From positions 45,088,395-45,152,394 of the forward strand of contig NC_087062.1 of NCBI RefSeq assembly GCF_963678635.1: DNA of 64,000 bases, written 5' to 3'. Both the position numbers and the translations under genes were made by a program. Within the stretch, counting starts at the first letter, position 1. Each line of letters opens with the position of its first letter. The DNA is from Symsagittifera roscoffensis. Taxonomy: Eukaryota; Xenacoelomorpha; Acoela; Convolutidae. Positions 1 through 9,900 of the stretch are shown in pieces. The notes under the pieces are model-generated. The model saw only the letters and a list, made by a program, of their open reading frames with translations, did no database searches and was not told the DNA's origin.

Positions 1-937
1 AATCGTGAAAGTACGTTTCAATGAACTGACAAAACTGTTCCTGAACTGATGAGTACCTGTGATCAGAAAATCATCCACGTGGGACAACACGAGGCCTTCC
101 AGCTCTGATGAATCTGTCTTCATTGTGAACAGAGATGGTTCAGTTTCACATTGTTTCAACCCGTAATCACTGAAAACTTGCAAAACTTTGGAGAACCAAT
201 GCTTAGAAGCATCTTTCAAACCATAAACCGGTTTCTTAAGTCTCCAAAGTACGTTTTGCTGTTCTGACTCTAGAGGAGGTCGTATGAATACGTCTCTGTT
301 CAGCTTGTCACTCTGGAGAAATGCGGTTTTGACGTCAAGAATGACAATTTCCCAATTGAAGAATTCAGCAATCGACAGAAAAATGCGTATGACTTCACGT
401 GTAACCACAGGCGATTCTTTATCATGTTTCGCGATATTTTTCTCCAGAAATCCTCTTGCCACCAGTCTTGCCTTGGGAACTTCTGAGCCATCTGCCAGTT
501 TTTTTAATGTCAGAACCCAACGAGTATCTATTGTTTTCTGGCCGCAGTCTGATACTGGTTCGTATACTCCTAAATCAAGCCAAGAGTCGAGCTCTTTCTT
601 TTTTGCGGGTTTGAAATCTACATTAGTGGGAATTTCTGAGACAAAACATTCTTGTAATTCCTCGACATGATCAATGTTGTCAACGCGGTCAAAATCCATC
701 CAGCCAATGCTCCCTTTCACATCTTCTGGTGACTCATAAAGAACATTGTAACAATTTTTCCACTTCCCATTAGCTTTTCCAGCACGTCCATCGATAACTC
801 CTTGGAAGTCTTCGATCTGTCCAAGTTCGTTCGCCGCAGTGAACTTTATTTTGTCGTTTTTCTTGAATTTGTTCGGAACTTCACGCTTCTGATCAGAAAT
901 CACTTCTGGCACTTTGTCAACTGACTGAAAAATGGAA
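1..937 (-). pseudogene. Copia reverse transcriptase, partial at window edge
   Basis: Translating the - strand gives the copia RT blocks in order. RWVLTLKK and KARLVARGF lie near 420-520. ILDVKTAFLQSDKLNRDVF lies near 280-340. LWRLKKPVYGLKDA lies near 190-250, and the catalytic HVDDFLI is near 70-100. Aspartates of the catalytic centre are present. The N-terminal part downstream of the stop at 940 carries a spacer that I do not recognise. The sequence stops at the window edge before RNase H. Confidence 0.8.
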
Positions 938-939
938 AT

Positions 940-1537
940 TCATGTCTGAATTTTCTCCTCTGCAATCACCGCATCGTCAGCAGCGCCTGGTTCACAGATG
1001 CTATCGTCCAAACTGACGGTGTTGGGTTCCAAAATCACCTTCTCTTCAACAGAATCTGATACTGCTAACAGCTTTTCCGACCCTGGAACGTCAAATGAAT
1101 AGCAAGAAAGGTCTGTTTCGTGGACTTTTGCAACTTGTCCTCCGTTTCTCACGTACAGAATTTTACCGTCTCGTCCGATAACTTTACCGGGGCCACTCCA
1201 GCGTCCAAAACGCCTATAAAACACGCAGTCGTCTACTTGAAAATGCTGCTTGACGTTCCACACGTTGTGCCTCAGTGCTCTGCGGATACGTTCACTGTGT
1301 TCTGCTTCAATATAGAACTTTCTAGCATTTTCTGATCCGAGAAACCACGAACTCGGAAACACCATTAGACTCAAGTGTTGGTAGTTTGGCGTCAATTACT
1401 CCACTGAACGCTGGGTTGTAGCCGAATGCAATTTGAGCTGGAGTGAATCCGTGGACATTGTGCAGGTTATTATGTGCGGCCGAGGACGCGGCTAAAATAG
1501 TATCCGCGTCCAAATCAGGATGCTCAGCGTGAATTTT
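940..1537 (-). pseudogene. Copia integrase C-terminal region, interrupted
   Basis: After the TAA at 1538-1540 the same frame reads through residues about HAEHPDLDADTILA to 1322, then stops. A shifted frame carries the text on from about 1395 to 940, with a GPF-like integrase tail (RWSGPGKVIGRDGKILYVR). Two frames together therefore hold one protein segment, which shows a frameshift near 1330-1395 and another break at 940. It joins the integrase core to the RT that follows. Confidence 0.75.
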
Positions 1538-3427
1538 TTAAAAACTCTCTTTCAAAACGGAATTGTTCCTTTCACAAACACCGTTGCTAAAAGGCGAATA
1601 TGCAGCTGTAGAGATAGTTCTAAAATTCAGTTTCTCGCAAAAATCACGCAGCAAATCACTCTTGAACTCTCCGCCATTGTCGGTTAAAATGGACGCTTTC
1701 GGAGGCCCGAAAACTGTCACCCAGTACCTGTAGATAGCACTCACGGCACTCTTGGAAGTTTTATCAGGAACTGTCACCGCAACACAGAAACGCGAAAATT
1801 GGCAAATGATCTGGAGAAACCATGTGCCATTTTTCAAGCACGACAAATCAAGAGCAACAGTTTCGTTGAAAGAAGAACTTAAAGGCAAACTCACGACTGG
1901 TTTCCTAGCTGGTTTTGCATTCGCTTGGCAAAACTCACACTGCTCCAGACACAAGTCGAGTTCACGTTTTGAAAACTTGTATTTGGCCGACGTGAGCAAC
2001 CGACTGAGAGCAGTTGTGCTACAATGACCAAACTCTTTGTGGAGTTTCTTCAATTCCGTAGCACTTATAAATTTCTTCGTATCTGATGTCACGAAAGCAG
2101 TCGCACTCGCTTGCAAAGACCTCCCAAGACTAAACAGCGGTAACAAGTTATGTCCTGACGATGTACTTGTGAGAGACACAGTGCGTCCAAAAACTTGAGC
2201 ACTGTCAGAACTGGTGTCCAACTTGAATTTGGCTCGTTTCAACGCCTTTTTACTGATGAGTAAAGGTAATTCACCCTCTATAACATCAGCTTCGATAGTG
2301 CATTGTCTCCCAACGATAAAACAGGGAATTTTAACGCGGAAAATAGCTGTCTGGCGACCCATGTTTCCAAAAAGAATCCGAGTACTTGAATCAAAGGTTT
2401 CCACGACAACTTCTGGAGACAAATTACGCATAAACAAATCTAACCAAACCGCTCCACAGACACTGGAGGTGCAACCAGTGTCAATTATGCCGTGATTTCG
2501 GCACTCATTCAGCAGTTTTAAATTTGTTGCAAAAGCGGCACCAGTTTCGGGTTCTTGCAGTCCAGAAAACATAGCAAAAGTCACCATTGACTCGAACTCT
2601 TCTTCAGTTTCCCCTTGAGCTTCCAGGGCTTCCTCCACGCTTGACGACGCATTTTTATGACTTGAAACTCGTTTGGAACTTCCAGCATTATTCGAGTCTG
2701 GACAGTCTTTGACATAATGAAAAATCGATCCGCATGTCATACAACGTGTGATGTGTCCCTGTTTGTTGCGTGGATTGGTTCGTTTCTCCACACCACCACC
2801 TTGCTTCTGCGTGTCACTCTTGCGATCGTCTTTGCGCTTATCCCACTTTCTGCTACTGTGCTTGCCAGCAAAAAACGCTTCTTGCTTCACCCGTATTTCG
2901 CCTTCGGCACTCTCGCTAATTCCGACAAACATACGGCGAAGAACTCTTTTAACATCGGAGTACTTCAAAGAAGTAACAGCAGAAAGTAACATTTGTTTCT
3001 GGGACTGTTGTAAATCAACAACTTCTAGCAGCTTGCAACCCTGAAACTCTTCTGGCAGCGAGAGACAATGACTTTTCAGCTTCGTGTAGCGCCTCTCAAA
3101 CTCAATAAGAAAAGAAGACATCGACAAATCCCCTCTTCTGAACACTTCAAAATTGTGATACGCTTCATAAGCACTGTCCACTGATTCTTTCTGAAAATTG
3201 GCATCCATTACAGCCAAGAGAGCGTCCATCCCCTCGTCGCTGTTAAGTTGATTGACACTGACAGATATGGCTACTTCTTTGTACTGGCCTGTCAGAGACA
3301 ACTTGACAGCAAGCGCTTGTTTCGTTTCAGCTATATCCGTCATTCTTCGCCAAATGTCGACTTCAGAACGCCAACTGTCGCAAGATACACCATCACTCAG
3401 AGATGGTGGATTCTTGTAAGAGGCCAT
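1538..3427 (-). CDS. Copia-type Gag, protease and integrase core (5' two thirds of a broken polyprotein)
   Basis: This is 629 codons starting at an ATG (MASYKN). Residues about 1-200 are a copia-like Gag. A single CCHC knuckle (CMTCGSIFHYVKDC) lies near residue 230. The protease active site reads IIDTGCTS near residue 320. The integrase HHCC zinc region (H-x-EFGH ... CEFC) is near 470-500. The DDE core follows, with LDLS, TDNGGEF and the glutamate in SNGVCERNN near 600-620. The frame ends at a TAA inside the integrase, where related elements read on; the same frame continues after the stop, so the stop is a mutation. The product would be cytoplasmic virus-like particle protein plus enzymes in a working relative. 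Confidence 0.85.
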   Translation of the reverse strand: MASYKNPPSLSDGVSCDSWRSEVDIWRRMTDIAETKQALAVKLSLTGQYKEVAISVSVNQLNSDEGMDALLAVMDANFQKESVDSAYEAYHNFEVFRRGDLSMSSFLIEFERRYTKLKSHCLSLPEEFQGCKLLEVVDLQQSQKQMLLSAVTSLKYSDVKRVLRRMFVGISESAEGEIRVKQEAFFAGKHSSRKWDKRKDDRKSDTQKQGGGVEKRTNPRNKQGHITRCMTCGSIFHYVKDCPDSNNAGSSKRVSSHKNASSSVEEALEAQGETEEEFESMVTFAMFSGLQEPETGAAFATNLKLLNECRNHGIIDTGCTSSVCGAVWLDLFMRNLSPEVVVETFDSSTRILFGNMGRQTAIFRVKIPCFIVGRQCTIEADVIEGELPLLISKKALKRAKFKLDTSSDSAQVFGRTVSLTSTSSGHNLLPLFSLGRSLQASATAFVTSDTKKFISATELKKLHKEFGHCSTTALSRLLTSAKYKFSKRELDLCLEQCEFCQANAKPARKPVVSLPLSSSFNETVALDLSCLKNGTWFLQIICQFSRFCVAVTVPDKTSKSAVSAIYRYWVTVFGPPKASILTDNGGEFKSDLLRDFCEKLNFRTISTAAYSPFSNGVCERNNSVLKESF

Positions 3428-3436
3428 TACAAACTA

Positions 3437-3449
3437 CCTCCTGCTACCA
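3437..3449 (-). promoter_or_regulatory. Primer-binding site, initiator-tRNA-Met type
   Basis: On the - strand it reads TGGTAGCAGGAGG, 13 nt, close to the complement of the 3' end of initiator tRNA-Met (TGGTAGCAGAGG) with one extra G. It lies about 10 bp before the gag ATG, so the 5' LTR must end at about 3450. Confidence 0.6.
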
Positions 3450-3596
3450 TAAAAAAAACTAAATTACAAAAGGGGTCCTTCCGTTTAGTTACGGTAAGTG
3501 CACAAGCTGGATAGGGCCATACCAGCGATATAAAAATGCATATTTATCAGCAATGATGTCATAAATCAGCATTAAATGCATCGTCGTAATATTAAT

Positions 3597-4817
3597 TTAT
3601 CTTAGCCGTCCTTCCTCTACAATAGCGCTTATGGAGTTGTCGATGAAGTGATCTTTGCGTAGCGATCTGCACCCCCTTATACAAAGTATAGAGCTCCTCA
3701 GGAGCGCGAAGCTTATTTTAGTTCTTATGTAGTTTATAGATTCTGGATAGCTTTCTTGTCTTTTTTCACTTAGTGTTTCGGCCAATTGCTGCATCGTCCG
3801 CGTGGCTGTTGGAGCACCGCCACCGGTGCATCCAAAAATTAGCGGGCTGAAGCTACTCTGCTCTACGTTTAAAATTCTTTGCTGATATTCGGAGTTCTTC
3901 AGCGTTTCGTGGTATTTGTATGCATCCTTATGCAGTTTTCGCGATGTTTTGGCATATGGGTTGAAAATTTTCACATCAAAGAAAGCGCGGCTGAATCGTG
4001 AACCCCAAAGTCCGTTTGCCTTAATGTGAAGTCGTGCCTCATCTTCAGTTGTGGTTGAATTGTTGACAAAGCTTTCGCCTTGCAACGGCTGAAGTTTCGG
4101 CTCAATCTCGACGTCATGGCAAACCTCGTTCATGAGGTTGGCGAATGTGTCTCTAATTTCATTGTGTCTGATGTGTGTGTAACCACCCTTTGCACAGTGA
4201 AGCGCATGTGTCAAGTTAAAATCAACACCACATGCACATGTGAGTGGGGTTTTGGTTGGTTCCCATCCGTATCTTAAGTAAATACCATCTCTGAACTCTG
4301 ATTTTTTCAGGTTGAAGTTGTATCTGCTCAGTGGTAGAGCATTGAGCCAGTTAGAGGCTCCCTTTTCAGAGGCCAGGTCGATTGCGTATTTATCTGTTTC
4401 ATTTAAGGAGTTAATGAGGTTTTTTTTTCGATTTGTTCTATCAGTTTTAAATTTTTTGATTTTCGTACATATTTTTTCTTGCTGTGTTACTGCTGTAATA
4501 GTATCTTGAGATTCCAGTACTAGTGATGTTTCCTTAGACCATTCGAGGTAGCTTTCATGATCGGATGGCAGCTTGATGTTAAGTCCGCCCATTTTAAGGG
4601 GTAAGGAAAATATCTCACGGAATTGGGGGTTTAAAGTGTCTTTACCGACTAGTTTAGGTAATAATTGTTCTTTGATAATACTTTCACATATTTCTAAGTT
4701 TTCCATAGTGTTAGACGTTGTTCTGGCAAGAAATGAAAGCTTTTCTTGAACTCCTTTAGTATAGCAGGCATAAACGTTTTGAGGGGAGGTTTTAGCGATT
4801 TTCGTTAGTTTTTTCAA
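3597..4817 (-). pseudogene. RT thumb and restriction-like endonuclease-type C-terminal domain
   Basis: About 406 codons ending at the natural stop. Helical thumb and linker sequence fills the first 200 residues. The zinc-type motif CACG-x6-THALHC is near residue 205-220 and RHNEIRD follows. The endonuclease-like pair is ARLHI, where the family usually has Asp instead of His as I remember it, and FFDVKIFNP about 20 residues later. A conserved tail (SFSPLIFGCTGGGAPTA) closes the protein. If the Asp-to-His reading is right, the nuclease would be dead even without the upstream frameshifts. Confidence 0.7.
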
Positions 4818-5572
4818 AATTCTGATTTGCTCATTCTGTTGAAATTCCAGGAACTTTTACATTCAGATTCTGTTCCTATAACTGAACCAAGAACTTGGGC
4901 TCCTGCCTTTATAGTGATTCCTGTATTTGCGAAGATTTGCTGAGCTGCACCGAGTTTTTCATCCTTGACAATGAGTTGGCATTTGGATGCTTTCAAGTGG
5001 TAGCCGAAAAATTTACCCAGTGATACAATTTTATCGAGGACGGTTCGTAGATTGCTTAATTTACCGACTGCGTTTCCGTCGTCTGCGTACCATTTCTGGG
5101 TTACATCGTCTACTGATAAAAGTTTTATGAGGGGTATTATGGCTAGACCGTACATGGCCATTGCTAGTGGATCCCCCTGGGTTGTCCCTTCTTGAGAGTA
5201 GATTGTTTTTTTTGTTAACGAATAGTTTAGATGGATTGGATTAGGAGTTCTTAATTGCTGTTAAAAGGGAAGGGCAGGTATTTTCGATGTTTTTTAATGC
5301 CAGCTTTTGGTTCAGCGAGTTGAAAGCGTTTTCGGCATCTATCAGTAGAACAACATCGGCGGAAGTTTTGCTGTATTGATCTCTTAGCATGTGGATCGCA
5401 TATTCAATGCCACATTTTTGTCCTAGGCAGAGTTGGTAGTTTGAACCGAGCGACATGAGTTCGTTTTGTAGGCATTTAGTTATTGTTCGATCTATTATCC
5501 TACGCATAACTTCTCCTATGCCTATGGGTCTTACCCCTGGATTCTTATCTAAGGGTATTAAACTGCATGCGT
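4814..5572 (-). pseudogene. RT palm, frameshifted
   Basis: Palm motifs are divided over three frames. ASLIP-type block, GEVMRRI and LLIDAENAFNSL lie in the frame ending at 5241. QEGTTQGDPLAMAMYG and the YADDGN catalytic loop lie in the frame covering about 4830-5240. The rest continues in the next frame from 4817. The junctions at about 5245 and 4830 each need a one-base shift to restore the family order. The element was probably already dead or died after the giant element inserted. Confidence 0.75.
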
Positions 5573-5577
5573 CATAT
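5573..5577. repeat. Target-site duplication CATAT (left)
   Basis: CATAT directly abuts the left LTR (TGTAAC...). The same five bases follow the right LTR at 28529-28533. Confidence 0.9.
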
Positions 5578-6491
5578 TGTAACATTCGTCTACTGCAGTC
5601 ACACATGAGGCTTAAGAAAAATAGGCCCTATAACCACTGGCTCAAGGGTCAGGGACACTATCTCTTGTGTTTTTCTACCTCAAGAACGGTCGGAGCCAGT
5701 TCGGTTCGCTTGTGACATGAGACTACGACCCGTTACAGCTTAAAGGCTACTACTAAAATATCCCCCCACTCTAGAATTAGAAACGTCCCCATACTTAGGT
5801 CTCTAGATACCCAAAATACATGAACGCCGTTAAAAACCGGGTTGGAACAATCCGTTAAGTTACTTTTTATTAGACAGTGGAACTTTGATCCATTTCAGAT
5901 GGATCAACCTAAAACTCGCCTTACCTCAACATCACAATTATAAAACACACTCTAGGAATTTAAATTAAGTACTCACATTGTAGCACGCTCAAGAACCAGG
6001 AAGTAAATAAGTCGGTAAACAACTCAAGAATTAATAAAGTAACTAATATGAGTTTAATGTTAGTCAGTTTTAACAACAAGAACAAGTTTTTACTCTAGAC
6101 TGCAAGTTCTCGTGAACCATTGGGACACTCAAGCTGTCCACCTTTCCACCGAAGGTTCACTCTAGTCCAGTCAATAATAGTATTCCAATCGTAACAATCC
6201 AATTCGTGGGAATGCTCTCGTCTCTGTTTCAGATGGGACAGCTCTACTCTAGGTTATTATTGCTATTGAAATTGCGAATAGCAATTTCCCACCGATTTTT
6301 CTAGCAACTTTCCCGCGATTGTTATTCAACTGTTCTGAAATTGTTCTGATCTCTTTTTCTGATTTTCAGTTCTCGCGAGAAAATCGTGCATGACAGGTTC
6401 CATTCGAAATTTTGAAAAATTAAATTTCACTCCAAAATCAAGTGTTTTTTTCTTCTCTCAAGGTCAAACTTCCAAATATGACCGACTGGCA
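5578..6491 (-). repeat. 3' LTR of the giant retrotransposon (914 bp)
   Basis: Direct repeat of 27615-28528. In element sense it begins TGCCAGTCGG and ends GAATGTTACA. A possible AATAAA polyadenylation signal on the - strand lies at 5866-5871. The neighbouring internal sequence (6492-6510, GGGGAGTATG in element sense) is a weak polypurine-tract candidate. Confidence 0.95.
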
Positions 6492-6923
6492 CATACTCCC
6501 CGGACTCGAGATCGATGTCCTCATCGCGCGCTGTCTTCTGCCAGTGAGTCCCAGAAAAACCGAGTGTTGCTCAAGATACAGTGCCAGTGGTCATTTACAG
6601 AAGTTTGCAGCAGATTTAAGCTTATCTACACCCCAAAATTCACAGCCATTTAAAATTTTCACGCTATTGCTAAACAGCAACCAAAATCTGAATACACCTG
6701 CACCCTTGAATTTTCGCTTTTCAAGCCAATCATTTTAAAATCTCTTTTGTCCTATTCAATCAGGAAATTGTCATGCAGCATTTCGATTTATATAATAAAT
6801 ATAGTATATTAGTAACAATATTTGCTTTGTTAAAATTTCTTTTTCGTGAATCCAAGTTTCACTCGGATCCACGCTCAAGCCACCCTTCCCTCTCAAGACT
6901 CAAGATCCATCCAATTTGCCCAT
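6492..6923 (-). other. 3' untranslated region of the giant retrotransposon
   Basis: 432 bp between the stop of the accessory protein and the 3' LTR. AT-rich and without a supported gene. CTCAAG occurs three times close to the stop (6868-6905). Confidence 0.6.
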
Positions 6924-9900
6924 TCATCTCGTACTCTTCGCCTTGGAGGTACTGCATCCTGAAGTGCTAGATGCGGCAAACTGTCTCAACAGTTCCTCTT
7001 CATCATCGGGACTAATCACAATCTCCTCCCAAGCCTTCAGCTGTTCATAGGATCGCATCCATTCTCTCTGCTCCTGCAATCTCTTTGCTTGGTTGGGTAG
7101 TGCCTTCACCCTAGCTTCTCGGTTCAAGCAAAAGGAGTTGTGCAGGCTCAAGCTCACGTTCTTCGCCAGGTCTTCCTCTAGTATCGACTCCCTCGCTTTG
7201 GTATTGTCTCTAGACATCTTCCCCACTCTTTTCCATCCCGTCGTGATCGCATTACGATGGGTTAGCAGGGGTCTCTTGAAAGCTTCCGGCCCAATCTCGG
7301 CCTGGAACTGTCGATACTCTTTTTGATGTTTTCTCATGTGATCTTTCGTTGTCATGTACAACCAAGACGTCAGTGTCGCCCGAAACCATGGAAAGTACCT
7401 CAAGCGACTCCATACGTGCCTGACTTCCGTCGGTATGGCGAATACTTTGCACGCAGTCTCAAACAACTCGAGTCTCCTGCTGTAGTCTATCGCGTATATT
7501 GACTCAGCCGTTGGCTTCGTCGCCTCCCGATACTTCGTTATATTCTCTTCTATCCATCTCAGAGCTAACATCGTACTCACTACTAAGAGCGTCACCTTCT
7601 GCCGGTGATCCGGTAGTCCGATCGACCGAATCTCTTCCACATCCCACACCAGGCAAAGGTTCTTGTGATCTGGATACCACACCGTTTGTGCCAAACAGTG
7701 GCATGGGCATTCCCCATGAGAGATCTCAATGCTCCTGAGATTACGCTCCCCTGAGGCTTCCAAGAGAGGCTCAAGCTCCATCATTTTCTCGTGCATCGTG
7801 TCGTTGTCTTCCAGGTTCGGAGTACTTCCCACAGGTTTCCCGATCACGTTTTGTCTCTCGTGATCGCTCGTGTTTTCTCTTTCCAACTTCAGAAGATCTT
7901 CTCCCCAGATTTCGCTTAAGTCATCTCTCAATTCTTTTGGTACTGTCCCTTTGATTTTTCTCAACAACTTGTGCGAGTGATGCGACATCCGAGCCAACCT
8001 CACGCACTTGGGCACTGAGAAGGCCTTGTCCACCAGTATTCTCTGGCTGGACACTTCCACCATCGCCATGTGTAGCGGGTAGTGACTTCCGCACAAGTTG
8101 GCCATCATTGACCCTATCAGCGATTTCGCGTTCAATGGCAAGCCATAAGCTTCGCTCATGGGAAATCCCATTTCCGCCTCAAGACCAACCTTCCAGCTCC
8201 GGATGTGTTTTTGAGTCACCTGCAACACCCCGGGCCATGATTCTACGCTCAACGCCGTCACTAAATGATGTTCAGACTCCAGTCTCTCCAGTGCCTGCAG
8301 ACCACACATTCTCGAGAAGAATCCGAGAGCTGTCGCTATATTCACCGTGGTTCTCGCGTAACATTCCGCTATTATTTGCACTTCACTTTTCTCCCTTTCT
8401 GTGATGTCTTCGAACCAAGTGACCAGGTCCTCTTTTTGAAACGACAGTATTCTGACGCATGACCGTCCATCGCAGATGTGCTCTCCGTTCCCACACGTCG
8501 AATCCAGACAGCTACCCGGCTCCAATTTCTTTGCTGACCCGGGGTCGCTCGTCCTTTCGCTTGGCTCTTGCATCTGGGGCGTGATTAGCTTATGTAGCAC
8601 ACTCAACTTCGCCAGATCTTCATCTTCCGTTGGTGCTAACCTCACTCGCTCTGTGGTTTCCTCGATTAGACTTGCATGGGGATGTGGACACCAGGAGGGT
8701 CTTAGTAGCTTCCATATCACTCCCAAGTTCGTGGTTAACAAGCCATTTCCACCGCCCATGTTCACTTCAACTCTCTTGTTTGAGCGCGGTATGCTTATCA
8801 CCTCTGGTGTTTTCTCAAGAATCAGGCCCAGGCTCGGCCCCTCTTTTTCCACCGCGTCTATTTCCATTATTCTTTCTGTCCAAAACTTCAGTAGCTCCGC
8901 TACCTCATGGTTTCTGTGGGCTCCTCCAGCTTCCGAGTCTAAGAAGGGATTGTAGGCTATTCCCATCACTCCAGACACATATTGGTATTCCCCCTTCTCA
9001 CTGAGTCTCGAGTACTGTTCTGACGAGGCCAGGTTACGGTGAACATCATGTTCTTCCTCGAACTTCTTATTAGAGAACCTCCGTACCTCGTCCAGCTTTC
9101 GATGGTTCTCTAAGGATAGTCTGGAACCATCTTCTTTCTCTATTCCTGTACTCTGATATACGTTCAAGATGATCGTTGAGACTCTTCTCTCCATGGTTTT
9201 ACTTCCACTTGCTCTCTGGTGGCATGCCAGGATGGTGCTATCAGACATCATTGACATTGTCCATCTCAAGAAACATGTGACATCTTTTCTTCTAGCCAGG
9301 CTCAAGCCTGAATTGTCCCTGGCCACGTGTTGCATCAGTGCCTGATACACCTCTAGCTTCTTGCTTCCCAACTTCAGCCTGTCATACGAGGTCAATGTCT
9401 CCAACTCTATTCCCACCAGACTCCAGGTGAACATTAATTGTCCCGCAGTTCTAACGAAGGGATTCGCCATTAGTGGCGGTGCTGATGAGGATGTCCTCAT
9501 CGCCTCTTCAAAATGATCCTTCAACAAACTCTGCCAGGACCTCTTCAGATGACTTGCCATCTCTATCTTATTAACCTCGGCTTTTTGCTGGGTGGCCCAA
9601 TTGCGTCGCCTGCGAGCTATTCCACTGTCCAACTTCTTCAAGCAGTCCTCCATTTCCTTCAATGTTTCGAGGGCCACCCACCACGTCCGGGAAGTGTTCC
9701 TCGTCTTGTTCCTCTCCAATGGATCACTCGTCACTTGTTTGCCCATGTCCTGATGTGCCTTCGAGATCCATTCTTTGCCGATCTCCACTTCCCCTACCTG
9801 TCCGTTCGTTGAACCTCTCTTCACGTTTACCTTCTGAGGCTTGAATTCTTCTTCTGACGTCGAACTGGTGGAAACCTCTATTTCCTTTTCTACTTCAAGT

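Larger units (their letters stand above)
1..3527 (-). mobile_element. Ty1/copia-type LTR retrotransposon, decayed, cut by window edge
   Basis: The order on the - strand is gag, protease, integrase, reverse transcriptase. Integrase before RT is diagnostic of Ty1/copia. The element runs off the left edge before RNase H and the 3' LTR. A tRNA-iMet-like primer site sits just before the gag start. The sequence beyond it (about 3450-3527) is probably 5' LTR, because about 75 bp of it recur at 33133-33210. The coding frame is broken by an in-frame stop at 1538-1540, a frameshift near 1330-1395 and a further stop near 940, so this copy is dead. The zinc knuckle, protease and RT motifs are still readable. 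Confidence 0.85.
3597..5577 (-). mobile_element. Non-LTR-type RT element, 3' part, split by the giant retrotransposon
   Basis: This is the 3' part of a reverse transcriptase whose 5' part is at 28529-29657. The reading frame continues across the 23-kb insertion if one CATAT copy is removed. The RT core has the SLIPLDKNPGVRPIGIGEV block, LLIDAENAFNSLN, TQGDPLAMAMYG and the catalytic WYADDGN. After the thumb comes a Cys-His motif (CACG ... HALHC) followed by RHNEIRD, then EDEARLHI and FFDVKIFNP. That layout matches the zinc plus restriction-like endonuclease end of R2/NeSL-type elements. Two one-base frameshifts, near 5245 and near 4830, break it. Clade placement is inference. Confidence 0.75.
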
